DNA from: Trebouxia sp. TZW2008
Taxonomy: Eukaryota > Chlorophyta > Trebouxiophyceae > Trebouxiales > Trebouxiaceae
Reading direction: 5' to 3'
DNA: 64,000 nt
Assembly (NCBI GenBank): GCA_002118135.1
Contig: BDIU01000465.1
Coordinates: forward strand, 62,001-126,000
The translations under genes were made by a program, and so were the position numbers. The stretch's first letter is position 1; every line of letters starts with the position of its first letter. Of the stretch, positions 1 through 61,476 are shown piece by piece. The notes beneath the pieces are model-generated. The model did not search any database and was not told where the DNA came from. It saw nothing but the letters and a program-made list of their open reading frames with translations.

Positions 1-69
1 CGCATGCTGCAAAGGCTCATGTGGATCAAAGCTCTCAGCTTCCCAGCCCAAGAGATTGCTGCTCAACAA

Positions 70-400
70 CGAGCTTTACATGTTTGGCACTGTGTGCATA
101 TCAGTCTCAATCTGACAGCACCAACACCTACCAACTGTATTTAGCAACTGCTCCGTCAGGATAGTACGTATGTCAAAGGGCATGGCATCAAACTGACAGC
201 ACCAGTGCGCAGCAGCTGCACCTAGCAGCTGCTCAAGCAGGAACAACACACGTGTCAAAGAGCATAGTGTCAAATTGACAGCACTAATGCCCAGCAACTG
301 CACCTAACAATTATAAGTAGCACCTGCTGCAGCAGGGCAGCAAACACATCGGAGCACATGGTCTCAAAGTGAAAAGTGACAGCACTCACAACTGCAACTA
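70..400. repeat. Decayed tandem repeat, about 85 bp unit
   Basis: About four diverged units share blocks such as caactgcacctagcagctg and gtgtcaaagagcatagtgtc. They lie in the intron after helicase exon 12 and could be decayed copies of the start of the next exon, which is not visible. Positions 1-70 show nothing recognisable. Confidence 0.5.
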
Positions 401-444
401 GCAAGCGCTCAGAATAGTGAACGTGTAAAAGCATGTGGACTCAC

Positions 445-573
445 CCTGTCTGCATGCCAGGGTCGCTGTGTCTGAGCCTCCACCCCCTCGCCTGTCTTGA
501 CACCACCAGCATAGAATTGGTTGGATGGGAAGCGGCAGATGGCCGGGTGCATGCGATACTGTGTGTCAAGCAC
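445..573 (-). CDS. MAA3: Helicase exon 12: QYRMHP motif (last exon in the window)
   Basis: Forty-three codons beginning VLDTQYRMHPAICRFPSNQF, the start of the second RecA domain, and ending WHADR at a GTGAGT donor. The next exon was not found in positions 1-444, so the remaining C-terminal helicase motifs lie outside the window. Confidence 0.9.
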
Positions 574-3500
574 CTGCCAACATACAGTGCATGTTGTGAG
601 CACTCAAAGGCGTCATGCAAAATCATACGCAATTTGGTTATGCATGTCCAACACCTGCTGACATACAATGCATTTCCTGAGTATTCAATTGCATCATAGA
701 AAGAAATATGCATTTGCAATGGGAGGGACTGACGCAAGTGCTGCACCTGGAAATACAGTTTCAAAACATGCCATTCCCTATGGTTTTGTGAAATGATGCA
801 CTTGCTTTGGTGCTTCACATAAAGCTAGCAAAACACTGCGAATTTAGGATTTGGGCTTGGGTCTGCTAGCAAATGTGCATATGTGATGTCAAGAAAAATG
901 ATAATGCCAAGGCATGGCGACCTGTATGGGTGGCCAGCTTGCTGCAACCTCTCGATCGAACATCACAACTATGAGGTTGCAAATGACAGAAAGAGGGAGA
1001 GTGACCTGCACAGGGTAGCCCGCTTGCTGCAGTCTCTTGAAGAGGGACACATCGTAGCCGTACGACACTGCTCGCTTGGAGATGACTGTGGCTGGCAGCT
1101 GTATGGGATCTCCCACCAGGTACACCTGTACCAGACAGCAGCACCTTCAGCATGTTGCAGCAAGCAATCACGTGACTCTGACAGTCGTCAGCTGCAAATG
1201 GGCAGCTGATTTCTTTTGTATGTCTCATTTCCAGTATGTGCCTCAAAATGACCTACAGGAATACTCAACAACAGATCAGCTATGATGTCAATGATGCCCA
1301 CAAATCCGGTAAGCAACACATGCTGGGGCAGCTGACCTTCTGACACCAGGGCAGTTTGCCAAAAAGACAAGCAAACAATGTTCAGGTACAGGACTTTGAC
1401 ACAGTCTGAGACACAGTGCAACTGATCAGGGCAGACCTGCTAGCAATGCTCTACAACATGAGCAAAATATGCAGCACAAATTGCTTTGCCTGTCAGTCTC
1501 GCTTTGCCAGCACTATGCATTCAGGACGGCTTTGCATCATGACGTTACGCTGTGACACTAGGTTATGATGATGCAGTGACAATTTGCGGTTTGACATTGC
1601 TGTTCCATTGTTTCTCATTGTTGGAATTGTGAAATCATCAACACTAGTATAAGGCTGGGTGTCACAGTCCAAGCAACCTCAATTAGAACCCCATGTAAGA
1701 TCTTTTCAGGAACCCGGGTTTCTATTTTGATGAAAATGATACATAGCTCTTGCTAACGTCCAAAGCACAACAATTGTGTGACAGCATCAGGATAGTGCTC
1801 AGCAGCATTACCATACTAGCATGGTACACATCAACAGTGCTGCTTTGTAGCAGACACTCAGTGGAAATGTCGTCATCAGCATTGTGACAGTGTGACAACA
1901 TTGATGCACCAATGATGTCATAACAGTGTTGCAAAAGCAGTACCGCAGTGTCGCAACAGTTTCAAAACAATGGTACTGGCAGCATCCACTGTGGCTGACC
2001 TGCTTGACACCTTGCACAAGAACCAGAATTGCTGCCTCCACAGTGTCACAACAGTTTCACAACAGCTCAACTGGCGGTATTACTGTGGTTAACCTGCTTG
2101 ACGCCTTGTGCCAATGGCACCAAGATGGGTGGCTCCACATAATTACAGCAGTGTCACAACAGCGCCATGGCAGTGTTGCAACAGTGCTGCAATAATGGTT
2201 TTGGCATTATTGCTTTGGCTGACCTGCTTGACACCTTATGCAAGAGGAACCAGAACTGCTGCCTCCACAATATTACAACAGCTTCAGAAGTTTGACTGAC
2301 AGTATTCATTGTGGCTGATTTGCCTAACACCTTGTACGAGAAGAAGCACCAAGATGGCCAACTGCACATTTATTACTATAGTGTCACAACAGTCTGACTG
2401 TCAGGATTACTGTGACTGACCTGCTTGACGCCTTGTACCAATGGTACCAAGATGGCCGGCTCCACAGCCTGGGCAGCTTCATCGATCACTACCACGTCAA
2501 ACTTGTGTGACATCTGGGCAAACAGGCCGGAGCCTGAGAAGGAGAGAGTGGAGCACACAATGTGGGCCTCCTCTAACAATGCTAGCTTCAAGCGATCACG
2601 CTCTATCCTGCTGGGACCTCGGCCTGCCTGCACCCAAGGCAAGTAGCAAGTGAACAACGTGTCAGGAGTAGCTAGGCAGACAGGCTGGAGCCTGAGAAGG
2701 AGGGAGTAAGCACACAATGTGGCCTCTAACAGGGCCAGCTTTAGCCTATCACGCTCTATCCTGCTGAGGCCCCTGCCAGCCTGCACCAGTGTAACAACAT
2801 GCAACAATTGGGCACAGGGGTCATGTGCATGCCTGAAGACTCAGCACATGGCTGTCAACATGTCAATACGGCAGACAAATTCTTGTGTGCTTGGCCAATC
2901 CACTCAAAGTGCGTGGCTGATATTATTGAGAGTTAACTTGAAGTACACTTTGTTGAGTTGTCGATCTGTGTGTGAAAGACAAATGCAGCCAAAGCAAAAG
3001 CAGTTAGTCTTTTTCATGTGTATGAGCATAGGGACCACAATATTGCCTTCGGTCTAGGAATCTTCTTGCAAACGCAGAAGGGATCAACAGATACAGCTTT
3101 GATGCTATACCAAGGTTCAAAATAGAGTGCAAAGAGAAAAGTCAGCGAGTTTACATCAGGTTCAAGCTTGCCCAAAGCAACAGTGCCTTGACTGACGACC
3201 TCGGCTCATTTAGAAGAGCATCAGCACTTATTTGACTGAGCTTGACATCATGCAGAGCAGCAGTGCCTTGACTCAAGGCTCAAGGTTGTGTGGAAGGAAA
3301 GGTACAGTCATTTGATGCAATGGCTCAAAGCTTGTCGAGAGGGATCAACATGCTGTGAACTCACCCTGGAGTCCTTGGTGGCTTCGAGGCGGCGCTCAAC
3401 CAAGGTCTCCATGGACACTGAGGCCACAGAGTGGTGCACATTCATGCCCATGCGGATGATGCTTGGTGTGTGCTTGTCGCCATGCCTGCAGGAGCAATTC

Positions 3501-6500
3501 TTACATGAGCATCGTCAATCAGATCACAATGATGGGCGCTTATGGCCATGCTGAGCAAGTTGCTGGGCGTGTGCTCATCCTCACATCTGCAGCTTGTATA
3601 TTGCTGTGAGCACGACAACTTCAACCACAAGGAGTGCACGTGTATGCCCATGCAGAAGATGTTGGACATGAGCTTGTCCCCATGCCTGCAGCATGTATGG
3701 CGCTGTGAGCATGCTGACTTGTGCCACAGAGTGGTGCACATGCATGCCCATGCGGATGATGCTTGGTGTGTGCTTGTCCCCATGCCTGCAGGAGCAATTC
3801 TCAGTCAATCAGATTACAATGATGGATGTTGGTGGCCATGCTGAGCAAGTTGCTGGGCGTGTGCGTATGCTCACATCTGCATTTGTACATTATTGTGAGC
3901 ACGATAACTTTAATCACGGAGGATTGCACGTTTATGCCCATAAGAAGATGTTCGACATGAGCTGGTCCCCATGCCTGCAGCATTTGAGGCGCTGTGAGTG
4001 TGTTCTCTTATGCCACAGAATTGTGCACATTCATGCTCATGCATATGATGCTGAGCATCTGCTTGTCACCACGCTTGCAGCATAGAAACCCGGCGAGCAT
4101 GATGACTTAAGCCACACAGTGGTCCAAGATTATGTCCATGCAGATGATGCTGGGTGTGTGCTTGTGGCCATGCCTGCCTGATGCACGACAGGTTTACCTG
4201 TGTAGCTAGCATGTGGTGTCTGGACTGCTTGCAACATCAGCACCAGCACCAGCATTGGCATCAGCATCAATATTACCGTCAGCGGCAAGCATCAACATCA
4301 GTATCAGTGGCAGCAGCATGGCAACAGCTTTGCTATCACCCTTCACATGAGCACCAGAAAGCAAGGGCAGCCTGGAAGGCTTACTCATTTAGAAGGCCGG
4401 TGTTTAGCAAACCGATGACAATCTGCTCTAACAATGAGTTAAATGGTGCACACAGCAATGTCAATACCACTCATAACGTGATACACACAGCAATGTCAAT
4501 ACCCCTCATTGCATGAGATTTGAAAGCAAATTTAGCCCAGAGAGCTTACTCATCTAGAAGGCCAGTCTCCAGCAAACGGATGACAATCTCATCCAGCGCT
4601 GAGTTTGATGGTGCGCACACCAAGACATGAGACTTCTTGCCCACGTCTTTGCCCACTCTGACTGGCTTGCTCACATTCAACAGCCCGAAGGCATCAACAT
4701 AGGTTGGGGTAGTGCTGGGCGGGTCCCAGGGTTTGATGGCTTCCCTACAAAGCCATACACAGCCTGTATTGACTTCAGCAGCTTAAGGCATTGTTGCCCA
4801 CCCTGGTCGGCTTGCTAACATTCAGCAGTCCAAAAGCATCAACATAGGTCAGAGTTGTGCTTGTCGGGTGCCAGGGTCTGATGGCTTCCCTACAACACCA
4901 TACACAGCGTGTATTGACTTCCGCAGCCGAAAGGCATCAGCATAGCTTGAAACTGTGCTGGACAAGTTTCAGAGATTGATGGCTTCCTTACAGACCCATA
5001 CACAGCCTGTGAAGGCCTGAATAGCTGTGTGAAAGAATTGCAGGCAAAGACGTTGCTCGAGGTTCTTTGTAGGTGTGCAAAATCGCTTCATGGCATCAGC
5101 GCGATCCTTGACAATAGCTGAAGCTAAAAAACCCTCCAGCAAAACACGCCCAGCATGTTGAAAATTTGTCTCGCAGAAACCACGCATGAGGAGATGGCAG
5201 TTGATCACATCCCTCTGAAGCTATAGAGCGCATTCTGACATCATGCGTTCACAGCACGCATGCGCCACACATGTTTACGGCCAGGAATTCAACGAGCAGT
5301 GCAGGATCAACAAGCTGTCCATCATGAGTAGTGCAGTTCAAGCCACCTGGGGTTTTCTCCAGTGAGCCACAGGGAGGATTGCAGTCACAGTTTCTTCTGG
5401 TCCTGGCAATCCACAATCAGGATGGCTTGAGACCTGCTGTCAGTACACGTGCACAGCCAGGCAGTGCAGGGATGACAAAGCATAGAAGGATTGACAAAGC
5501 TAAGCAATGCAGCTGGAATTGTTGCCAATCAGTCACGAGGGGAACTGCAGCCACAAGCGCTTCTGATACTCCTCTGGTGTCCAGCCATCCGTACCCAACG
5601 GGCCTGGATCAGTTCAGCAATGTTGTTAACACATGTGCCTAGCTGATACTTAAGCAAGCATTCTAGACGTACGCTAGGCAGCTAGACGTATGCTAGGCAG
5701 CATTGCTGGGTTGACAAAGCCATGCAAGGCACCTGGGGTTCTTACCAGTGAGCCAGAGGGAGGACTGCAGCCACAGCCGCTTCTGGTCCTCATACCCTGC
5801 GCTCAGGGTGGCCTAGAAGGTGCTGACAGTACATGGGCAGAGCCAGACCTCAACAAAACAATGCAGGGTTGACCAAACAAAGCCATGTTGGCAAAGCAGA
5901 GTGCGGCACTTGGGGTTTTCACCAGTGAGCCAGGGGGAGCACTGTAGCCACAGCCGCTTCTGCTGCTTTCAAGCCACGCTCAGGATGGCTTGAGATGATT
6001 GTTTGATTGACTAAATTGAACCAAAGATCAACAGAGCAGTCTAGGGTTTAGACAGCAGTGCAGTGCAGGCAACGTCTGAAGCTCTCCCCAGTGCTAAGCC
6101 AGGCATCTGGGGCCTTCACCATGAAGCTATGGCGAGGACTGCAGCCACAGGCGCTTCTAGTTCTTGTAATCCGCGCATTCACAACACATATGTGCAGCAG
6201 AGGCTTGACAAGGCAGTGCAGAGTTGGCAGTGCAATACAGGCAGCACCTGGGATTCTCTCCTGTAAGCCATGGAGAGGACTGCAGCCACAACCGCTTCTG
6301 GTCCTCGATATCCACACTCAGGATGGCTTGGGAGGTGTTGCTCCCCTTCAGCAGGCGGGCAGACCCCGGCGGTGCTGAATGCATGATGATGCTCAGCAAT
6401 GCCAGGATGGTTCTGGTCTTGCCAGTTCCTGGTGGGCCCTGCAACACACAGCAAGGCTGATGGCAGCAGCGTAGTTGTGTGCATGATAAGCTTCGTACCA

Positions 6501-9500
6501 AATGCCAAGGATGGCTCGGGAGGCGTTGCTGCCCTTCAGCAGGCAAGCTGACCATACAGTGCAGAGTGCACAATTGTGATTGGCAGAACCAGAGTGGTTC
6601 TGCATTTGCCAGTTCCTGTCGGTCCCTGCAACAGACAGCAAGGCTGATGGCAGCAGCATGGCTCTGTTCACGATAGTCTTCAGACTAAATGCCCAGGATG
6701 TCTCAGGAGGTGTTGCTGCCCTTCAGCAGGCGGGCTGACCCTGACAGTGCTGAATGCATGATGATGCTCAGCAATGCCAGGATGATTCTGGTCTTGCCAG
6801 TTCCCGGCGGACCCTGCATCAGATAATAGGGCTGATGGCAGCAGCATTGTGAGATGCAGAAGAGGAACAGAAGTCTGTTGCAAGAAGGCAGACATGAGCA
6901 GATCCACAAAAGAAGAGGAACAAACGTCTGTGCCATCATGCCCAACAGGGCCAGAAAGGTTCTGGATCTTGCCAAAGCCTGGCGGGCCCCACAGCAGATA
7001 ACATTTCCCATGAAATCAAGATGGTGAGAAGCAGAGAATGCAAGACAGAGAAGTGTGCGCCATTAGTCATGCACTTGGGAGTCTTTATTCTCACCGCACA
7101 TCTCTGAAAGCATGGCAACTATGTGTTGTGTTTGTGTCCAAGCTTGGATTATGCACACACCTTCTGGAGTCAAGACAGTCATCAGACTTGGCGTGTCTTG
7201 GCAGTCAGCCATCCAAGGGTGCCAGAATTTGGGACTTCAGGATTGTAGTGCTTGAGCATACCTGAATGAGCACGACGGGTGTACCATCCAGACCTTGCAT
7301 GACAGCGCTGACTTGTGACGTATTGTACTCACCATCCACCTTCTCTTTCATGGCCTGCAGCGCAACCACATATGCAATCAGCCCATTCCCTTCCATTGCC
7401 TGTGGCTCAAACATAAATGCAATCAGCCTGATGTCGGGCCATTTCATTGCCCGCTGCCCAAACGTAACCTGAAAGTCACTCTTGTGCATGACATGGCAGG
7501 TAAAATTGCACTGCAGTGCATCTTGAGATTGGAGCACGGGATCAAATTGTGCTATGCTTGCTGGCGTTGCAGCTTCTGTCAGAACCATGGCATCACCAAT
7601 AGAGCTTCATGGTGCCAAAAGCTTTGTCAACATAGCAATTCTTTAGATGCACAGGCTGAAAACATCACTGTCCTTGCAAGCTTTCCTGCACTTCATATTA
7701 TGACCAACACCGTTCACAAGGCAAGTAACTGGCGTGTAAGTCCTGTGTCAAAGGCACCTGAGGGGCCAACAGCTAGCTGGAACGGCATTCTGTGGTAAAT
7801 CTGTCTGCAGTCAGCAGCACATCCTAAATCTTGAGGTCCTGAAAGGCATGTGTTCACTAGGTCAAGCAGGTCAAGTCATCTGCAAGTCTGGTTTTCAAAG
7901 TACCTGAGGGACCAGCAGCTTACTGGTACGGCGCTGTGTGGTAGATCTGTTGGCAGTCAGCAGCACGTCCTGGAAATTCAGGTCCTGAACAGCATGGAGT
8001 GCTGACCACTCTCTCATGATAGTGGACATACTGCTGAGCTTGAGCATGTACCAAGTGCTGCCTGGCTGTGAAAGCCCTGCCGTCATCAGCTGCACCCTGC
8101 ACAGCATGCAGAACATGCTGTCTGGTGCGTGCCTTTTGCATGGCTTTTTACTTTCTTACAGTCTGTAAGTGCAAACTGCAATCACGCTGCAAAAGCACAG
8201 TTGGCAATTTGATCAATTCCGATCAAGTGCATTGCAGCGGTCAAACGTCATCAACTGATGTGCCAGCATAAGCTCTGCATAGCCGAAACCTGCGATCCTG
8301 CAGGAGCAAGATACATATGCGCTTGAGCTAAGGATCCCAGCGCTGTTTTCAGCTTTTGGCCTCAGCTGATGCAGCATTGATGCCCACAATTGCTGCAGCC
8401 TGGACAGCAAGCATGATGTGTATAAATGCTGCATTCACACATATCATGCAAGCTGATGAGGCTGCAGGCAATTTGTGTGACAACAGGCATGCATGCAGCA
8501 GCAAGTCTTAGTCAGTGTGGCACCGGCAATGCTAGCATTGGCTGCCTTTTGAAAAGCTTCTGCAGTAGGTCTAAGTCTGGATGAATGGGTTTCTGTGTAC
8601 ATGCCGCCAAGCATGCAGGAATCTGCATGTTCCTTTTATGCTTCTACAGTCTACTTGCCTTGCTTATTACAGAGGAACACTGGAGTGCATATGCAATTCA
8701 TGCTGCATGTATTGTAGACTGTGCTCAATCAACAGTAGTGATCATTGCTTCCGCTCCGCATGAGAGGTGGCAAGCATTCAGCAGCAAGTGAAGAGTGAAC
8801 TTCAGTGGCCAAGTCATTGGTGCTGCAAGGCGTTGCTATACCTGTTCTGGCCGGCTTTGCTCTCTTGTGCGCTTGCTTGTAGGTAGAACTTGACGCTGAG
8901 ACTTTGCTGACCTTCATGACCATCCACAAAGCCCAAAGCATGCAGCTCTGAGCGAGCTGCCTCCTCCTGCAAAGATATACCACTCTTTGTGAGCACATGT
9001 GTGGAGTGCTGCTTCGCCTTCTGCTTTTTGAGCAGGCACCATGGTGACATGTCACAAGTGGTGGCCACTTGCAAGACTATAACAGTGTATATGCATGTAC
9101 ACTTGCCACATAGTCGAGTCATCTGAGTGGACTGTAGAGCTTGCACTTGCTTGTAAATGCAGATACAGTGCTGCTCAATTGTTTGCAGCATCAAGCAAGA
9201 AGCCACTGAGCAGTTGTTGCTGATACAACAGCTGTTGCTGTCAGGCCCAGGACCTGCACAAAAAGCTTTCTGTTTGCATTCTGGGCGACGCAGTGACTCA
9301 AATAGCTTGATGCTATGGCAAGCCTACATTTGGGTCATCTTTGGAAATAAGGATCATGTCGTTGTCACCATACTCACGGGCTATGCCTTCATTCATGGCA
9401 AGCCGCACCACCAGGAGGTCTTGTTGCTGCAGATACCACATGTCATGTCACAAATTATCGTCACGCCAGAAGCGGGTCACATGCCTCAGCATGTTGACCT

Positions 9501-9976
9501 GCATATTATGTACATATAACGTACACTTTATGATCAGTGGGTGTGGATGTGCAGGACGCATGTGATGCATGATTCAATACTCACTGTTGATGCCACTGCC
9601 ACAACAGCTTGATGTGGTTCCATGTTTGAGGCCTCCTCATTGCCTCTGAGCAGCAATGCACCACACTCCTCCAACACCAGGGGCTCAAAGATTGCAATGT
9701 ATTCCTGCACACACAGCCAAGCATGATGAATTATGCACATACAACTGTTGTTGTATGTAATGCCGTACATGCTACTGGAAGTGCCTGACATAATGCCAGG
9801 GATGCATGTACAACTGTGGACTTGTAAGACCAAACCTGTATGCTGGCAAAAGTATCTGGCACAGCCTTTAAGTTTGCCATGGCCCCTTCTCCTTCCTGTG
9901 TTCGGTCTGCAAGCTGCCAGTAATCCCAAGACAGCAGGATCTGCTGCAGCTGTATGATGCTGCTCTGAGTGCTCAT
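445..9976 (-). CDS. MAA3: SEN1/MAGATAMA3-type superfamily 1 helicase (3' end beyond the window)
   Basis: ATP-dependent RNA/DNA helicase of the UPF1-like SF1 group, expected to unwind RNA:DNA hybrids in the nucleus. Twelve minus-strand exons join with consistent phase: 9976-9836, 9704-9585, 9426-9328, 8966-8842, 8096-7904, 7354-7262, 6438-6248, 4744-4550, 3485-3365, 2627-2421, 1125-1006, 573-445 (578 codons). The N-terminus matches the MAA3 family: FEPLVLEECGALLL near residue 52, then YGDNDMILISKDD. Helicase motifs follow in order: Walker A GPPGTGKT at residues 258-265, VLVCAPSNSALDEIV, Walker B VVVIDEAAQAVEP near 475, LVGDPIQLPATVIS near 500, and QYRMHPAICRFPS near 540. RecA2 motifs V and VI are missing because the gene continues past position 1. 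The ATG at 9976 is the chosen start, as it gives an N-terminus colinear with plant MAA3. The family is clear; orthology to MAA3 rather than another SEN1 paralogue is inferred from memory of the family. Confidence 0.88.
1006..1125 (-). CDS. MAA3: Helicase exon 11: motif III
   Basis: Forty codons, VYLVGDPIQLPATVIS followed by GYDVSLFKRLQQAGYPVQ. This GDxxQLPAT motif couples ATP hydrolysis to unwinding in SF1 enzymes, and the SLFKRLQQAGYPV tail is typical of the SEN1/MAA3 group. It is phase 0 on both sides. Confidence 0.92.
1960..2360 (-). repeat. Shadow copies of the 3' half of helicase exon 10
   Basis: Four decayed copies (about 1965-2045, 2085-2130, 2195-2262, 2283-2360) of the segment encoding ILVPLVQGVKQ plus the donor and following intron bases. 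The shared plus-strand signature is gacctgcttgacaccttg with a following accaga/accaag block. They are interrupted by stops and indels. The adjacent stretch 1126-1960 is intron with nothing recognisable. Confidence 0.7.
2421..2627 (-). CDS. MAA3: Helicase exon 10: Walker B (motif II)
   Basis: It encodes RIERDRLKLALLEEAHIVCS, then TLSFSGSGLF and FDVVVIDEAAQAVEPAILVP, so it carries the DEAA Walker B acidic pair that coordinates Mg-ATP. It is exactly 69 codons, phase 0 at both ends, and ends at a GTCAGT donor. Confidence 0.92.
2660..2790 (-). repeat. Shadow copy of the 5' half of helicase exon 10
   Basis: One decayed copy, with its acceptor side, of the segment encoding GRGPSRIERDRLKLALLE. It reads GRGLSRIERDRLKLALLE and then loses the frame. 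It lies upstream of the real exon in gene direction. Confidence 0.75.
2791..3364. other. Intron 9 of the helicase, no gene seen
   Basis: Low-information intronic sequence between helicase exons 9 and 10. No long open frame with family resemblance and no structured repeat was recognised. Confidence 0.5.
3365..3485 (-). CDS. MAA3: Helicase exon 9 (IIRMGMNVHHSVASVS block)
   Basis: It starts with one base completing the split codon of exon 8 and encodes HGDKHTPSIIRMGMNVHHS followed by VASVSMETLVERRL. This matches the plant MAA3 block TPKIVRIGLKAHHSVASVS. It ends at a GTGAGT donor in phase 0. Confidence 0.88.
3530..4200 (-). repeat. Array of shadow copies of helicase exon 9
   Basis: About six decayed copies of the exon 9 acceptor plus 5' half, upstream in gene direction. 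One at about 3715-3800 still reads HGDKHTPSIIRMGMHVHHSVA; others (about 3600-3700, 3900-3985, 4010-4080, 4090-4190) are more diverged. The plus-strand signature is catgcccatgcggatgatgc followed by ccatgcctgcag. Confidence 0.8.
4376..4456 (-). repeat. Shadow copy of the 3' end of helicase exon 8 with donor
   Basis: The plus strand reads gcttactcatttagaaggcc and then caaaccgatgacaatctgct, closely parallel to the real exon end at 4545-4600. The copy lies downstream of the exon in gene direction and carries a stop where the real exon has an Asp codon. Confidence 0.75.
4550..4744 (-). CDS. MAA3: Helicase exon 8: motif Ia region
   Basis: It encodes a linker (REAIKPWDPP) followed by HVLVCAPSNSALDEIVIRLL, the SF1 motif Ia block that contacts nucleic acid. 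It begins with one base completing the split Arg codon of exon 7, and ends in phase 2 at a GTAAGC donor. Partial copies of its 5' half lie upstream and of its 3' half downstream. Confidence 0.88.
4795..4995 (-). repeat. Two shadow copies of the 5' half of helicase exon 8
   Basis: Copies at about 4795-4896 and 4915-4990 repeat the acceptor and the segment encoding AIKPWDPPSTTPTYVDAFGL with substitutions and indels. Both lie upstream of the exon in gene direction. The rest of the intron to about 5330 shows nothing recognisable. Confidence 0.75.
5340..6180 (-). repeat. Five shadow copies of the 3' half of helicase exon 7
   Basis: Copies at about 5340-5415, 5510-5585, 5730-5800, 5905-5975 and 6095-6180 repeat the real segment at 6250-6330, which encodes DQKRLWLQSSPWLTGENPR plus the donor. 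The plus-strand hallmark is gactgcagccacagccgctt preceded by a ccagtgagcca-like block. All are downstream of the exon in gene direction and none keeps the whole frame. Confidence 0.8.
6248..6438 (-). CDS. MAA3: Helicase exon 7: Walker A (motif I)
   Basis: This exon opens with GPPGTGKTRTILALLS, the nucleotide-binding P-loop directly after the acceptor, and ends with SPWLTGENPR, which matches the plant family's SPWILGVNPR. It is preceded by exon 6 ending in VVLIQ, as in the family (FVLIQ-GPPGTGKT). It is the only one of four local copies that stays open to a phase-matched donor, so it is taken as the functional exon. Confidence 0.9.
6500..7000 (-). repeat. Three shadow copies of the Walker A half of helicase exon 7
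   Basis: The copy at 6704-6813 is nearly perfect: after an acceptor it reads GPPGTGKTRIILALLSIIMH and on through LLKGSNTS, then a stop. The copies at about 6500-6630 and 6925-6995 have lost the P-loop frame. All lie upstream of the real exon in gene direction. Confidence 0.85.
7355..7842 (-). repeat. Shadow repeats around helicase exons 5 and 6
   Basis: Plus-strand 7355-7470 holds about three units of roughly 45 bp sharing atgcaatcagcc and cattgcc blocks, next to the acceptor of exon 6. Plus-strand 7748-7842 is a decayed copy of the 3' end of exon 5 (real copy at 7904-8000). Confidence 0.65.
8097..8841. other. Intron 4 of the helicase, no gene seen
   Basis: About 745 bases of TGCATG-rich intron with no recognisable coding segment on either strand. 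Short open frames here have no family resemblance. Confidence 0.5.
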
Positions 9977-10800
9977 ACTGATTGAGCACGAAAAGAGCCT
10001 CTGCAGCTACTCCTTGTCGCATGTCAAGGATCACATGCGCATGCGGGCGCTGTACATGTGCTAGTCGAGCCGTGAATGCTCTGTGCACTTGATGCTCGGC
10101 CCGTGTACTGGTAGCTGGAGGCCGCGAGCGAAGCTATGACTTTTTTGCGGAGCCTCCAATCATGCAACACTCGTGCCAGGTGATATGCGGGATTCAACGC
10201 GCTGCAGGCACCCAGGCACCAGCTATGACATTGGTCGCTTCCCGCTTGCCAGGCTGTGTCGATGTCGAAAGCAAGATCAGGCGCTCAAGAGATCGAAGTG
10301 ATCTGCAGCATTCAAAGAAGACATGCCGGAACGAGCGACGCAGTCTGCGATCAGTAGAAGTCAAGCGATGCAGAGCTGGCAGTCGAGTAAACTAACTGCA
10401 GCATGCGAGCGCAGCATGGTGACCCAAATCTGTTTCGAGGAGTTGACATGCGGGATCTGACCCGCAAGACTACACATTCATCATATAGCTGTCGTCAATG
10501 TGACCATGTCAGCACCTCCGAAAAGTTTTCGGCAGGTGGTAGACCGTGATCGGGCCTGTTAGGTCAAGCAGGACTGGAGTAACGCAGCGATAGGGTGGCA
10601 GATGTTCATTACACTAGCTAGATGGGTTCGTGTTGGTTGCACAAGCTGTTAATCAACATTCAGCCCGAATCGTCTGGTAGATTGTCCGGCTTTGAGACCA
10701 AGACCGTGCTGATCCATCTGCTGACCAGGATTTCGCTGCGAGCCTGCACCTCTCCGCCTTTGCTTGCGCAAAGACGCATGGTCGCAGATAGCTCTTAAGC
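9977..10800. promoter_or_regulatory. Divergent intergenic region with both promoters and 5' UTRs
   Basis: About 824 bases separate the start codons of the minus-strand helicase and plus-strand PRKDC, so both promoters and 5' leaders must lie here. From about 10110 to 10800 the sequence is richer in CG-containing words than the introns. No TATA box, terminator or riboswitch could be assigned with confidence, and the short ORFs are not credible genes. Confidence 0.6.

Positions 10801-61476
<50,676 letters not shown>

Noticed and set aside
3365..4200. Shadow exon arrays considered as mutually exclusive exon clusters
   Set aside because: Most copies hold stops, frameshifts or only half the exon, so they cannot replace the real exon. 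A few intact copies are listed as findings instead.
6704..6813. A second Walker A exon that could make this two helicase genes
   Set aside because: It stops after about 36 codons with no donor, and no other helicase motif is duplicated as a set. It is a partial copy within the same intron.
9534..10088. A 184-codon minus-strand frame starting at 10088 as the helicase N-terminus
   Set aside because: It uses a different frame from the MAA3-like N-terminal peptide (start 9976) and reads through the first intron. The family-matching exons use the shorter start.
10162..10395. A 77-codon plus-strand open frame in the divergent promoter region
   Set aside because: No recognisable protein features; it is more likely leader or promoter sequence.
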